A stretch of DNA of 9,199 nt from Candidatus Neomicrothrix sp. UBA2110 (GCA_002331465.1 DCYM01000105.1:9023-18221); one strand, 5' to 3'; shown: positions 1 to 6,548, counted from the stretch's first letter. The notes: generated by a model not told the origin, from the sequence alone. Program-made: numbers and translations.

Positions 1-439
1 CCTCCGAAAATGTTCCAAATCGACATCGGAGGCGGATTTTGTGCGACACCAGAATCTTGAGAAGCAGCTAAAGCAAACTCTCAGGAACACTTCGTTGCTC
101 GGGTCCAAAGACCTTCGCCTTATCCCTGCCAAAGGCAGGAAGCACCTTGGGTGTCCGCCCCAGGTTGCCGGATGCACGGGAGTGCACCGCTCTTGATAAC
201 GGCAATAGCTGAGCACGAAGCGGGGATCAATGCAAATCGCCTCAACATCTACCTACCGCCAGATGTACGCGATGATGACCCGAGTTTCACGCCGTTGCCT
301 CGAAAACTATGCAATCGAGGTCGGGTGTCGTATCGCTCACTTGGAGGGGTGTGTGGACCCAACGCCCCTCTGATCGTCGGATCTGCCGGTCAAATTAGCC
401 TGGAAGTAGATCTGTGGCAGCTATCCATAAAGTGGCAAT
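1..439. other. Left-edge region without a supportable gene
   Basis: I see no convincing gene here. On the plus strand, frame 2 is open from the window edge to a TGA near 196, and frame 1 is open from the edge to the TGA at 58-60; either could be the last codons of a gene lying mostly outside the window, but neither tail has a recognisable motif. On the minus strand one frame is open from about 252 down to base 1, but its translation is rich in Cys and Arg and does not look like a protein. A longer plus-strand open frame (61-585) runs antisense into the end of the aldo/keto reductase and has no motif. The one clear structural element is the hairpin at 344-370. Confidence 0.5.
344..370 (-). terminator. 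Strong hairpin downstream of the aldo/keto reductase
   Basis: GAGGGG at 344-349 pairs with CCCCTC at 365-370. The stem extends inward by a T-G wobble (350/364) and a G-C pair (351/363), giving eight pairs around an 11-base loop. It lies about 70 bases past the stop codon of the minus-strand reductase, a plausible place for transcription to end. There is no T-tract on either side, so it does not meet the classical Rho-independent pattern. It may stabilise the 3' end of the transcript or have no role. Confidence 0.25.
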
Positions 440-1456
440 TCACAGCCGTAACCGCCACGGACTTCCCTCTTTCGGGTAGGGATATTGCAAGTAATATTCG
501 GACCGCATTTTCACTAAACCGTGTGCAACCTCGAAAGCATCCACAACGGTTTGGGGGAGCGGACCACCTTCGGACGCTGCCATGATGGGTTCGAGTTGTT
601 CCAAGCGTGAGACCCCGATCAGGATCGCGTCTCCGAGGTCCGCATCAACTACAGAGTGGTGTTGCGTCCAACGGATCGCCGCCTCCATTGTTGAGACACC
701 GGCGCGCTCAGATGCTTCGGTGATTGCTTCCAAAGCATCAAACATTTCTGGCCGATGCAAATACCTCTCCTGGTATTGCTTGATTCGTCGTCTCTGGGCA
801 AACCGGTCCACTCCGGGGACGGGGTCTACCCCCCGACGATATTTTCCGGTGAGGAAGCCGCTGGCGAGGGTGCCGTGGGTGTAGTAGCGGATCCCGTAGT
901 TTCTTAGAACAGGTATCAGTTCGTACTCAGCGGTTCGGTTGACAGCGTTGAAAACGCCTTGATACACGGTCGGTAAAACAAATCCCATCCGGTTGCAGTA
1001 TTGGCTGATCTCTACGACTTGCCATGCCGGAAAATTGGACAGGCCAAACGCCTCCAGTTGGCCAGCTGCGTAGCAGTCGTTAATTTCTTTCAAGGTGTCT
1101 TCGAGCGGAATTTCTGTCGAAGGTACGTGCAGGTAGTAGATCGATACTTTGTCGCGATTTAGCGCTTCTAAGGTTTGGCCCATTTGCGCAACTGGGCCGC
1201 CGGGCAGACTCGGATGATATTTCGTGCCGATAATCATTGGTGCGCCCGCAGGAACCCGACCTATTACTGCTTCACAATTACCATCTTGGTACACGCGCGA
1301 GGTATCTAACTCCCGTCCTCCCAGGTTTGTGAATGCCGCAAGGAGCGCGTTGCAAGAGTCGTCCGACGACAGCGGGTGGTCGCGTGTGGTTGGTTTGGGT
1401 TTGCCGAATGCCACTGCTCCCAAAACAACAGGGGCGGCGTTCGTTCGAGAAATCAA
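440..1456 (-). CDS. Aldo/keto reductase, AKR7-like (338 aa)
   Basis: Probably a cytosolic NADPH-dependent reductase that turns aldehydes or ketones into alcohols. The AKR catalytic tetrad is visible: Asp51 and Tyr56 in LDTSRVYQDGN, Lys79 in GTKYHP and His110 in YYLHVP. The motifs GLSNFPAWQV and LPTVYQGVFNA, followed by LASGFLTGKYRRG and the late ILIGVSRLEQLE cofactor-binding segment, resemble the AKR7 (aflatoxin aldehyde/succinic semialdehyde reductase) branch more than the AKR11-type bacterial proteins. The length is normal for AKR7. The start is TTG at 1454-1456: AGGAGT at 1465-1470 sits eight bases upstream and no in-frame ATG precedes the conserved N-terminal strand. It is transcribed away from the PhyH pair. 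A perfect dyad (1478-1491) lies just upstream of its ribosome binding site and could be an operator. The family assignment is firm; the substrate is unknown. Confidence 0.93.
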   Translation of the reverse strand: MISRTNAAPVVLGAVAFGKPKPTTRDHPLSSDDSCNALLAAFTNLGGRELDTSRVYQDGNCEAVIGRVPAGAPMIIGTKYHPSLPGGPVAQMGQTLEALNRDKVSIYYLHVPSTEIPLEDTLKEINDCYAAGQLEAFGLSNFPAWQVVEISQYCNRMGFVLPTVYQGVFNAVNRTAEYELIPVLRNYGIRYYTHGTLASGFLTGKYRRGVDPVPGVDRFAQRRRIKQYQERYLHRPEMFDALEAITEASERAGVSTMEAAIRWTQHHSVVDADLGDAILIGVSRLEQLEPIMAASEGGPLPQTVVDAFEVAHGLVKMRSEYYLQYPYPKEGSPWRLRL

Positions 1457-1464
1457 ATTTCGAG

Positions 1465-1470
1465 ACTCCT
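1465..1470 (-). promoter_or_regulatory. Ribosome binding site deciding the TTG start of the reductase
   Basis: The minus strand reads AGGAGT, then eight bases, then TTG (1456-1454). This is the best Shine-Dalgarno match near the 5' end of the aldo/keto reductase and is the main reason for accepting a TTG start. Confidence 0.7.
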
Positions 1471-1477
1471 GATCGTT

Positions 1478-1491
1478 GAGTCCTTGGACTC
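1478..1491. promoter_or_regulatory. Perfect 6+2+6 dyad upstream of the reductase
   Basis: GAGTCC (1478-1483) and GGACTC (1486-1491) are exact inverted copies separated by TT. The dyad starts 22 bases upstream of the reductase start codon and immediately precedes its ribosome binding site, a typical place for an operator bound by a dimeric repressor. As RNA the two-base loop is too tight for a full hairpin, which favours a DNA-level site. No regulator gene lies in the window, so the role is inferred from symmetry and position only. Confidence 0.3.
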
Positions 1492-1518
1492 TTGGCGTTA
1501 CCTAATCACTGGCGATAG

Positions 1519-1537
1519 CTAACGCGAGCTTCGTTAG
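1519..1537 (-). repeat. Inverted repeat between remnant ORF and reductase
   Basis: CTAACG (1519-1524) and CGTTAG (1532-1537) are exact inverted copies around a seven-base loop. Read on the minus strand the hairpin begins seven bases after the TAA that closes the small reading frame at 1544, so it could be its terminator, although no T-tract follows. A role as protein-binding site for the divergent promoters is equally possible. Confidence 0.25.
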
Positions 1538-1543
1538 AGCACT

Positions 1544-1834
1544 TTAGTCATCGCACATGGGTACTGCTTTCGGCGCTAACTGCCCGACGAACTTGACGTA
1601 GGCCGCAAACCTTGTGCTGTGGCTTGTCTCAGTGAGCCCGATCACCCCTGTCGCATCGAACATTGGGCCCTTTTCGTCGTTTGCACCACGAAATTTCGAA
1701 TCGGATTGAAACATAGATCCATAGCGCTGCTGTGCCACTGAATAGGTAGATCGGTACCCAGTTGTCTTGCTCCCATCATCGCTGTCGACCCGCAACGTTT
1801 GCTGATGAAACAAGCGAGGCTCGGACTTGTGGTC
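1544..1834 (-). pseudogene. Possible gene remnant or small protein upstream of the reductase
   Basis: A minus-strand frame is open for 97 codons from just below the TAG at 1835-1837 to TAA at 1544-1546. The only practical start is TTG at 1811-1813 (89 aa), with no evident ribosome binding site. The C-terminal half (for example DATGVIGLTE and RFAAYVKFVGQLAPKA) reads like a folded globular protein rather than random translation, while the first 15 or so residues do not. I do not recognise the family. It points the same way as the reductase, with 87 bases between its stop and the reductase start. The short length, poor start and protein-like C-terminus fit the tail of a decayed gene best, but a chance open frame cannot be excluded. 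Confidence 0.22.
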
Positions 1835-1893
1835 CTATCCTGAGGAGATGCCGGAAAGCGAAGCGGTTGCCGTTGCCGACTGGACAACGATCG

Positions 1894-2667
1894 ATGTTTC
1901 TATCCGCTAGCGACTCTGCTGCGTTCGACAGCGATGGCTTTTTTCTCGTTAATGGTTTTTCGTCCTCGAACACCTGCGACGCTATGTTGCGACGAGCGAT
2001 TGATTTGGCGCGAGAGGCCGAGGGGAGCGGCGTAGCTGGCGCGGCCATTGTGCATCCGGAAAGAAATTTGGCCGAATCAGTGGGCCCTGAGGCGCGGGCC
2101 GAGGAACGCGTGTCGAAGGTCTTCAAGATCCACCGAGATTCGGTATTCCACGAATTTGTGACCCAGCCTGACCTTGTCGCGTCGGTGCAACATCTCCTTG
2201 GCACCGACATCGACTGTTTCTTGTCGCAATTTATTTTCAAGAACCCCGGTGCCTGGGGTCAACCATGGCACCAAGATGCCTTCTATTTTCCTTTCGACCG
2301 TGGACCGCAGGTCGGCGTGTGGCTCGCGGTGACCGAAGCAACGCTCGATAATGGATGCCTGCACGTGGTGCCAGGTTCGCATCGCGAACCTCTCCATGAG
2401 CACCTTCTAGATCGACGACCAGATGCCAACCAGGGTTACGTGGAGATTCTCGATCATGACATGTCAGGTGAGACGCCCGTCACCATGGCAGCGGGTGACC
2501 TGCTCGTCTTTCACAGCCACTTGATGCATCGATCCAAGGACAACAACTCCGATGGGATTCGAGCAGCGATGGTCTACCACTTCGGCGAGCGAGGAACCGT
2601 CGACTTGGCGGAACGTCCAGCGCCTATCAATGATTGGATGTCAGTCGGCGAGAGACGAGTTGAGTGA
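1894..2667 (+). CDS. Phytanoyl-CoA dioxygenase (PhyH) family oxygenase 1 (257 aa)
   Basis: A probable cytosolic Fe(II)- and 2-oxoglutarate-dependent hydroxylase. The N-terminus (LSASDSAAFDSDGFFLVNGF) is the usual family opening. The metal triad is visible as His126-x-Asp128 in PWHQDAFYF and His212 in HSHLMHRSK, with Arg223 (GIRAAM) as the expected 2-oxoglutarate carboxylate anchor. The conserved segment NGCLHVVPGSHRE (153-165) and AAGDLLVF (199-206) complete the double-stranded beta-helix core. I place the start at ATG 1894, directly before the conserved N-terminus. The same frame is open back to TTG 1762, but that extension is rich in Arg and Cys and looks untranslated. No good Shine-Dalgarno site precedes 1894, so leaderless or weak initiation is possible. 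Its stop overlaps the start of the next gene. The substrate is unknown; family members hydroxylate acyl-CoAs, ectoine or specialised metabolites. Confidence 0.9.
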   Translation: MFLSASDSAAFDSDGFFLVNGFSSSNTCDAMLRRAIDLAREAEGSGVAGAAIVHPERNLAESVGPEARAEERVSKVFKIHRDSVFHEFVTQPDLVASVQHLLGTDIDCFLSQFIFKNPGAWGQPWHQDAFYFPFDRGPQVGVWLAVTEATLDNGCLHVVPGSHREPLHEHLLDRRPDANQGYVEILDHDMSGETPVTMAAGDLLVFHSHLMHRSKDNNSDGIRAAMVYHFGERGTVDLAERPAPINDWMSVGERRVE

Positions 2668-3476
2668 CTGCGCCCCAGTTGCATCCGTTCAACGAGGCCT
2701 TTGCGTGGCAGCCGTCGCCTCTTTCGGGGCGAGCCGCGACCGCTGAGCAGGTCGCCCAGTTCGCCGAGGAGGGATTCTTTCTGTATGAGGGCGCCTTCAA
2801 TGCCGAACAGGTCGCAGATCTCATCGAGGAGATCGATCCTTTCGAACGCGAGGCCGAGGAGTTTCTGCGGGCGCAGCCCGACGGTCGGGTCTTTATCTCT
2901 AAGGCCGACGCGATTACCTTCACCAAACATCTCGTGAAACGATCGCGCAAGTTGCGTCACTTCAGCACCACCGAGCCTCTCATCGGTCTTTGCCACGACC
3001 TCGTCGGTCCCGATGTTCGGCTGTATTGGGATCAGGCGGTCTACAAGAAACCAGGTAATCCAGAAGAGTTCCCGTTTCACCAGGACAACGGATACACCTA
3101 CCTTGAGCCCCAGCAATACCTCACATGTTGGATCGCTCTGACTGACACCGACGAGAACAACGGATGCCCCTGGGTGATCCCGGGACTTCACCAGTACGGC
3201 ACTCTGGCGCACGAGTTAACACCGTTGGGCTGGCGTTGCACACCCTCTTCCAGCGAAGCGATCCCAATTCACGCCGCGGCAGGTGACATCGTGGTGTTCT
3301 CCTCACTCACCCCGCACCGAACCGGACCAAATCTCACCGAGCACGTGCGTAAGAGCTACATCGTGCAATACGCGCCTGATGGTGCAGTCCACCGAAGCGA
3401 GGATCGCGAGTTAGTTGCCCAAAACGACGCGGAACGACAGTACCGGGTGCTGAGCGACGGCTTGGGCCTCTACTGA
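2664..3476 (+). CDS. Phytanoyl-CoA dioxygenase (PhyH) family oxygenase 2 (270 aa)
   Basis: A second probable Fe(II)/2-oxoglutarate oxygenase. It starts at GTG 2664, whose GTGA overlaps the TGA of the preceding gene, so the two are almost certainly cotranscribed and translationally coupled. The core motifs are intact: His139-x-Asp141 in PFHQDNGYTYLEP, NNGCPWVIPGLHQ (165-177), AAAGDIVVF (204-212), distal His218 in TPHRTG, and Arg229 in HVRKSY as the likely 2-oxoglutarate anchor. It is clearly diverged from its neighbour: HQDNG instead of HQDAF, a longer N-terminus (conserved part begins near residue 27, TAEQVAQFAEEGFFL), and an inserted stretch between the PGLH motif and the beta-strand with the distal His. 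This suggests two subfamilies brought together rather than a recent duplication. The pair may act in sequence on one molecule or form a heteromer; the sequence does not decide between these. Confidence 0.92.
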   Translation: MTAPQLHPFNEAFAWQPSPLSGRAATAEQVAQFAEEGFFLYEGAFNAEQVADLIEEIDPFEREAEEFLRAQPDGRVFISKADAITFTKHLVKRSRKLRHFSTTEPLIGLCHDLVGPDVRLYWDQAVYKKPGNPEEFPFHQDNGYTYLEPQQYLTCWIALTDTDENNGCPWVIPGLHQYGTLAHELTPLGWRCTPSSSEAIPIHAAAGDIVVFSSLTPHRTGPNLTEHVRKSYIVQYAPDGAVHRSEDRELVAQNDAERQYRVLSDGLGLY

Positions 3477-3498
3477 CTGAGCCCAACGTGGTTCTCAG
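3477..3498. terminator. Weak hairpin between convergent genes
   Basis: CTGAG (3477-3481) pairs with CTCAG (3494-3498), with an inner CCA/TGG helix possible around a three-base loop. It fills the 18-base gap between the stop codons of the PhyH pair and the LLM monooxygenase and overlaps the latter's stop. There is no T-tract on either strand, so only its position argues for termination. Confidence 0.2.
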
Positions 3499-4532
3499 GC
3501 AAACTCTGGAAGAATCTCCGAACCAAAGCAGGAGAGCGTTTCGATGAGCTCGGGAGCCGGCATGCCACCCAGGTCGCACATCAAAAGGTAAACATCTAGT
3601 CCGAGGGTGTCGCGGTAAGTAGACATTTTGTCGAGCACCTCTTCGCGGCTTCCACACACCGTCGGGCCTCGCTCTGTCATCTGCCTTAGATCGGTTTCTC
3701 TGATCAGGTCACCTAATGCCGGCGTACTCAAACGCAACAGATCCCTGACCCATTCCATATAAACCTTGAAACGAGGGCCGCTGATACTGAACGCTTCCTG
3801 ACTCGATGAAGCCATAAAGGTGTGAGCAATTGTTCCGACTTGGCAGTCTTGAGGCAGGTGGCCGTGTTCCTCCCAAGCTTCTCGGTAACGCTCGACTAAC
3901 GGCACAAAATACTTTGGAGGGCCAAATATGCCCGGAAGCATAAGAGGTAACCCCATCCTCGCGGCGTATTCCACAGATTCGACTGAACTACCTCCCCCGA
4001 CCCATATCGGAAGCGTGTCCTGCAGCGGCCGAGGTTGGGTGGTGAAGTTCCGAAATGGTGAGCGAAAATCCCCCGACCAGTCCAACTGCTCCTCTCTCAA
4101 GGCCCGCACCAAAAGACTTACCCTTTCCTCGTACATCGGTCGCGACACCGTCGGATCCTGACCGAACGCCTCAAAAGTGTGTTCATAAAGATTTCCCCGC
4201 CCAACGACCAGCTCTACGCGACCGCCAGAAAGAACATCCAAAGTTGCGTAGTCCTCGGCCAAGCGAATGGGATCGTTATTTGCCCCCAAAGCCACGGCGG
4301 TCCCCAGCCGAATCCGCGACGTGCGTTCCGCCATCGCCGCCAAAACAACTGGTGGAGCCGAAATGACGTAACTACAGAAGTGGTGCTCACCCAGCGATGC
4401 AGACCAAAACCCTGCCTCTTCGGCAGCGACAGCGCCGTCCACCAACATGCGATGGCGTTCGGCTTGTGACATAAGTTCACCAGTGATCGGGTCCTGTAAA
4501 AGGTCACCCATCGACGCCCAACCGATTTTCAT
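3495..4532 (-). CDS. LLM class (luciferase-like) flavin-dependent oxidoreductase (345 aa)
   Basis: A probable TIM-barrel monooxygenase or oxidoreductase using reduced FMN or coenzyme F420. Family marks, in order: the N-terminal strand MKIGWASMGDL; GEHHF (48-52), as in LuxA-type proteins; the AEDYATLDVLSGGRVEL segment (92-108) running into VVGRG (109-113), close to the flavin phosphate; and PIWVGGGSSVESVEYAA (175-191) with GLPLML following. The full length matches the family. The start is ATG at 4532, supported by AGGGA (4539-4543 read on the minus strand) six bases upstream. The sequence does not settle FMN versus F420: if FMN is used, a separate flavin reductase would be needed and none is in the window. 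It is convergent with the PhyH pair and divergent from the amidohydrolase, so it has its own promoter in 4533-4741. Alkanesulfonate- or alkane-type activity should not be assumed. Confidence 0.93.
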   Translation of the reverse strand: MKIGWASMGDLLQDPITGELMSQAERHRMLVDGAVAAEEAGFWSASLGEHHFCSYVISAPPVVLAAMAERTSRIRLGTAVALGANNDPIRLAEDYATLDVLSGGRVELVVGRGNLYEHTFEAFGQDPTVSRPMYEERVSLLVRALREEQLDWSGDFRSPFRNFTTQPRPLQDTLPIWVGGGSSVESVEYAARMGLPLMLPGIFGPPKYFVPLVERYREAWEEHGHLPQDCQVGTIAHTFMASSSQEAFSISGPRFKVYMEWVRDLLRLSTPALGDLIRETDLRQMTERGPTVCGSREEVLDKMSTYRDTLGLDVYLLMCDLGGMPAPELIETLSCFGSEILPEFA

Positions 4533-4649
4533 GAGCTATCCCTACTCCGTTTGTTGGATCTTGCTGAACCTCTGCACTTTTGCACGCCGCCAAGACAACA
4601 TTTACTTCTTCGACGCTTAGAAAGAGATATTTCTGTAATGGAATTCTTT

Positions 4650-4666
4650 CAGACTTGTCGAGTCTG
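4650..4666. repeat. Perfect dyad in the LLM/amidohydrolase intergenic region
   Basis: CAGACT (4650-4655) and AGTCTG (4661-4666) are exact inverted copies around TGTCG. The dyad lies between two divergent genes, 118 bases from the LLM start and 76 bases from the amidohydrolase start. It could be a shared operator, or in plus-strand RNA a six-pair hairpin followed by a T/G-rich run (GTGTTGTTTG) resembling an imperfect terminator or attenuator. Confidence 0.3.
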
Positions 4667-4690
4667 GTGTTGTTTGTCGCTTCTTGCTTC

Positions 4691-4726
4691 GGTCTCTCAC
4701 CACTACTATCGGATGAGAGATCATCC
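4691..4726 (+). promoter_or_regulatory. Leader with two mutually exclusive hairpins before the amidohydrolase
   Basis: Two stems can form but share bases. Stem A pairs 4691-4699 (GGTCTCTCA) with 4714-4722 (TGAGAGATC), nine pairs including one G-U, with a 14-base loop. Stem B pairs 4711-4716 (GGATGA) with 4721-4726 (TCATCC) around GAGA, a GNRA-type tetraloop. Both use 4714-4716 and 4721-4722, so only one can exist at a time. Stem B ends 15 bases before ATG 4742, close to the ribosome landing zone. This is the geometry of an RNA switch, but the pairings were found by eye and no known riboswitch class is recognised. Confidence 0.28.
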
Positions 4727-4741
4727 TTGATTGGGGCAGTG

Positions 4742-6442
4742 ATGGCATACGAGTTGGTTATTCGAAACGGAATCGTCGTCGACGGGTCAGGACTGGCCCG
4801 GTATCGAGCCGACGTAGGCGTAATCGGAGACAAGATCGCCAAGATCGGTCGTATCACCGAAAAAGGTGCCGAGGAGATTGACGCCGAAGGTCATGTGGTG
4901 ACCCCAGGGTTCATCGACGGTCACACTCACATGGATGCCCAAATTAACTGGGACCCGCTTGGCACTTCGTCTTGCTGGCACGGCATCACCTCGGTGGTGA
5001 TGGGCAACTGCGGCTTCACTCTCGCGCCGGCACGTGCAACCGAACGTGAGCTGGTGGTTCGAAACCTCGAACGAGCGGAAGACATATCAGCTGAAGCAAT
5101 GGCAGCCGGGATTGACTGGACCTGGGAGACCTATCCCGAGTACCTCCAAGCGCTCGAGAAACTGCCAAAGGGAATCAATTATGGCGGCTACGTCGGGCAT
5201 TCCGCGTTGCGTACGTGGGCTATGGGCGAGCGGGCTTTTTCGGAGGCGGCCAGCGACGCAGACATGCAGATTATGGCGGACGAGCTTCGTGCTTCGCTTC
5301 GAGCAGGGGCCTTAGGATTCACGACTAGTCGCACATTCAACCATCAGACTTCCGATGACCGCCCAGTGGCCAGTCGCATCGCCACCTGGGATGAGGTGGC
5401 GAATTTGGTTCGCGTCATGGGCCGCGAGGGGGCAGGTATCTTTGAGATCGCCGGTGAGGACGTCGGCCGTGACCCAGAAAAACAGAAAGATTACTACGGT
5501 CGGCTGGAAGACTTAGCGGTCGAGACGGGTTGCCCGATCACCTTCGGCATTGCTTCGGGCCGCTTCCCCAAGGGTGAACATCGAGTCATGCTTGACCTAC
5601 TCGATCGCACCGCAGCCCGCGGCGGGCGCATGTTTGGCCAGGCTCACGCCCGAGAGTTCAACGTGGTCTTGTCGTTCAAGACACAGATCCCGTTTGATGG
5701 ACTGCCGGAGTGGAAAGAGCTTCGAACATGGCCACTTGATGAGCAGAAACGCGCTCTGCAAGACCCCTCCATGCTCGACAAACTTATCGCTGCCGCTGAA
5801 GATGGGTCATGGACCAAGGGTGTCGGAGCCGAAGCTCGCAAACCGGACTACGACTGGATTCGAGTCATGGACGGCCCGATGCCGCCCTACCAAACTGTCG
5901 CTGAGGTGGCGGCGCAACGAGGCGTTTCTCCCGCCCGATGCATGATCGACTTAGCGGTCGAATCTGACTTCGAGCAGTTCTTCCTCCAGCCGATTGCGAA
6001 CGGCGACCAAGATGTCGTGCTGGAGATAATGAAACACCCCCATTGCATTACGACGTTCTCCGATTCAGGCGCTCATGTGAGCCAACTTATGGACAGCTCA
6101 ATCCAAACACACGTGTTGGGGCATTGGACTCGAGAGCGACAGGCGTTCACGCTGGAAGAGGCAGTCCGGGGACTCACTCTTTTACCCTCGACAGCATGGG
6201 GTTTTCATGACCGGGGGCTACTTCGCGAAGGCTTAAAAGCCGACATTTGCGTCTTCGACCCCGACACCGTCGGCCCAGCGATGCCCGCAGTGGTTCAAGA
6301 CCTTCCGGGTGGAGCTACTCGCCTCACTCAGAAATCGGTCGGCATCAAAGCCACCGTCGTCAACGGCTCAACCTTGACCCTTGACCAAGAACACACCGGC
6401 AACTTGCCAGGCCAAGTTCTGCTGGGACCTCTCGCAGGTTAA
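4742..6442 (+). CDS. N-acyl-D-amino-acid deacylase-like amidohydrolase (566 aa)
   Basis: A probable metal-dependent hydrolase of the amidohydrolase superfamily, D-aminoacylase/dihydroorotase-like branch, cutting an amide or cyclic amide bond. Seen in order: the small beta-sandwich opening (YELVIRNGIVVDGSG), PGFIDGHTHMDAQ with the His61-x-His63 metal pair, GNCGFTLAP with Cys90 (the metal-bridging Cys of D-aminoacylases), GHSALR (152-157), TTFSDSGAHVSQ with Asp441 (the catalytic Asp position), and the closing GLKADICVFDPDTV (497-510) of the returning beta-sandwich. The usual His ligands after strands 5 and 6 are not obvious; FEIAGED and FGIASG occupy that region, although His302 (GQAHAREF) is available. 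The start ATG 4742 is preferred to an upstream in-frame ATG at 4580 because the extra 54 residues lack family features; GTG 4739 is next best. Substrate annotation as a D-amino-acid deacylase is by family only. Confidence 0.9.
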   Translation: MAYELVIRNGIVVDGSGLARYRADVGVIGDKIAKIGRITEKGAEEIDAEGHVVTPGFIDGHTHMDAQINWDPLGTSSCWHGITSVVMGNCGFTLAPARATERELVVRNLERAEDISAEAMAAGIDWTWETYPEYLQALEKLPKGINYGGYVGHSALRTWAMGERAFSEAASDADMQIMADELRASLRAGALGFTTSRTFNHQTSDDRPVASRIATWDEVANLVRVMGREGAGIFEIAGEDVGRDPEKQKDYYGRLEDLAVETGCPITFGIASGRFPKGEHRVMLDLLDRTAARGGRMFGQAHAREFNVVLSFKTQIPFDGLPEWKELRTWPLDEQKRALQDPSMLDKLIAAAEDGSWTKGVGAEARKPDYDWIRVMDGPMPPYQTVAEVAAQRGVSPARCMIDLAVESDFEQFFLQPIANGDQDVVLEIMKHPHCITTFSDSGAHVSQLMDSSIQTHVLGHWTRERQAFTLEEAVRGLTLLPSTAWGFHDRGLLREGLKADICVFDPDTVGPAMPAVVQDLPGGATRLTQKSVGIKATVVNGSTLTLDQEHTGNLPGQVLLGPLAG

Positions 6443-6458
6443 AGCACCAGCTGAGATT

Positions 6459-6509
6459 CATTGTTGAGTCAATCGCGTGAGGGCCACGATAATTACTCAA
6501 CGCACAATG
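6459..6509. repeat. Long imperfect inverted repeat after the amidohydrolase
   Basis: Starting 16 bases past the stop, CATTG (6459-6463) and TTGAGT (6464-6469) pair with ACTCAA (6495-6500) and CAATG (6505-6509), the latter two separated by a four-base bulge. Inside, AAT/ATT (6471-6473/6492-6494) and CGTG/CACG (6476-6479/6485-6488, loop AGGGC) can stack. About 18 pairs in total make an extended interrupted hairpin. No T-tract follows, so it is not a standard terminator. It may be a processing or stability element or an intergenic repeat. Confidence 0.35.
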
Positions 6510-6548
6510 GCCCGTTGACATCGGAACGAGCGATGCTTAGACAGACTT

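Larger units (their letters stand above)
1457..1893. other. 437-bp divergent intergenic region
   Basis: It separates the minus-strand reductase from the plus-strand PhyH pair and must hold the promoters of both. It contains the reductase's ribosome binding site (1465-1470), a perfect dyad (1478-1491), an inverted repeat (1519-1537) and a possible minus-strand gene remnant (1544-1834). I found no convincing -35/-10 pair for either direction; TATCCT at 1836-1841 resembles a -10 box on the plus strand but has no matching -35. A GAGGAG at 1842-1847 directly abuts an out-of-frame ATG (1848) that opens only a 20-codon frame ending at 1910. Confidence 0.45.

Noticed and set aside
151..585. Plus-strand open frame of 144 codons at the left end
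   Set aside because: No recognisable motif, no good ribosome binding site, uneven codon use, and its last third is antisense to the well-supported aldo/keto reductase.
1762..1893. N-terminal extension of the first PhyH protein from TTG 1762
   Set aside because: The 44 extra residues are rich in Arg and Cys and lie before the conserved family N-terminus that starts at ATG 1894.
1848..1910. 20-codon frame starting at ATG 1848 after GAGGAG, possible frameshifted PhyH start or leader peptide
   Set aside because: GAGGAG directly abuts the ATG with no spacer, and the PhyH N-terminus is complete without it; no codon run suggests a leader peptide.
2574..3212. 212-codon minus-strand open frame across both PhyH genes
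   Set aside because: It is fully antisense to two genes with intact catalytic motifs; its Leu/Val/Gly/Arg-rich translation is the usual shadow of such genes.
4580..4741. N-terminal extension of the amidohydrolase from ATG 4580, resembling a membrane segment
   Set aside because: A short hydrophobic stretch (LSSLVLFVASCFGLSPLL) looks like a signal anchor, but the family normally begins at the strand after 4742 and the extension overlaps the leader hairpins.
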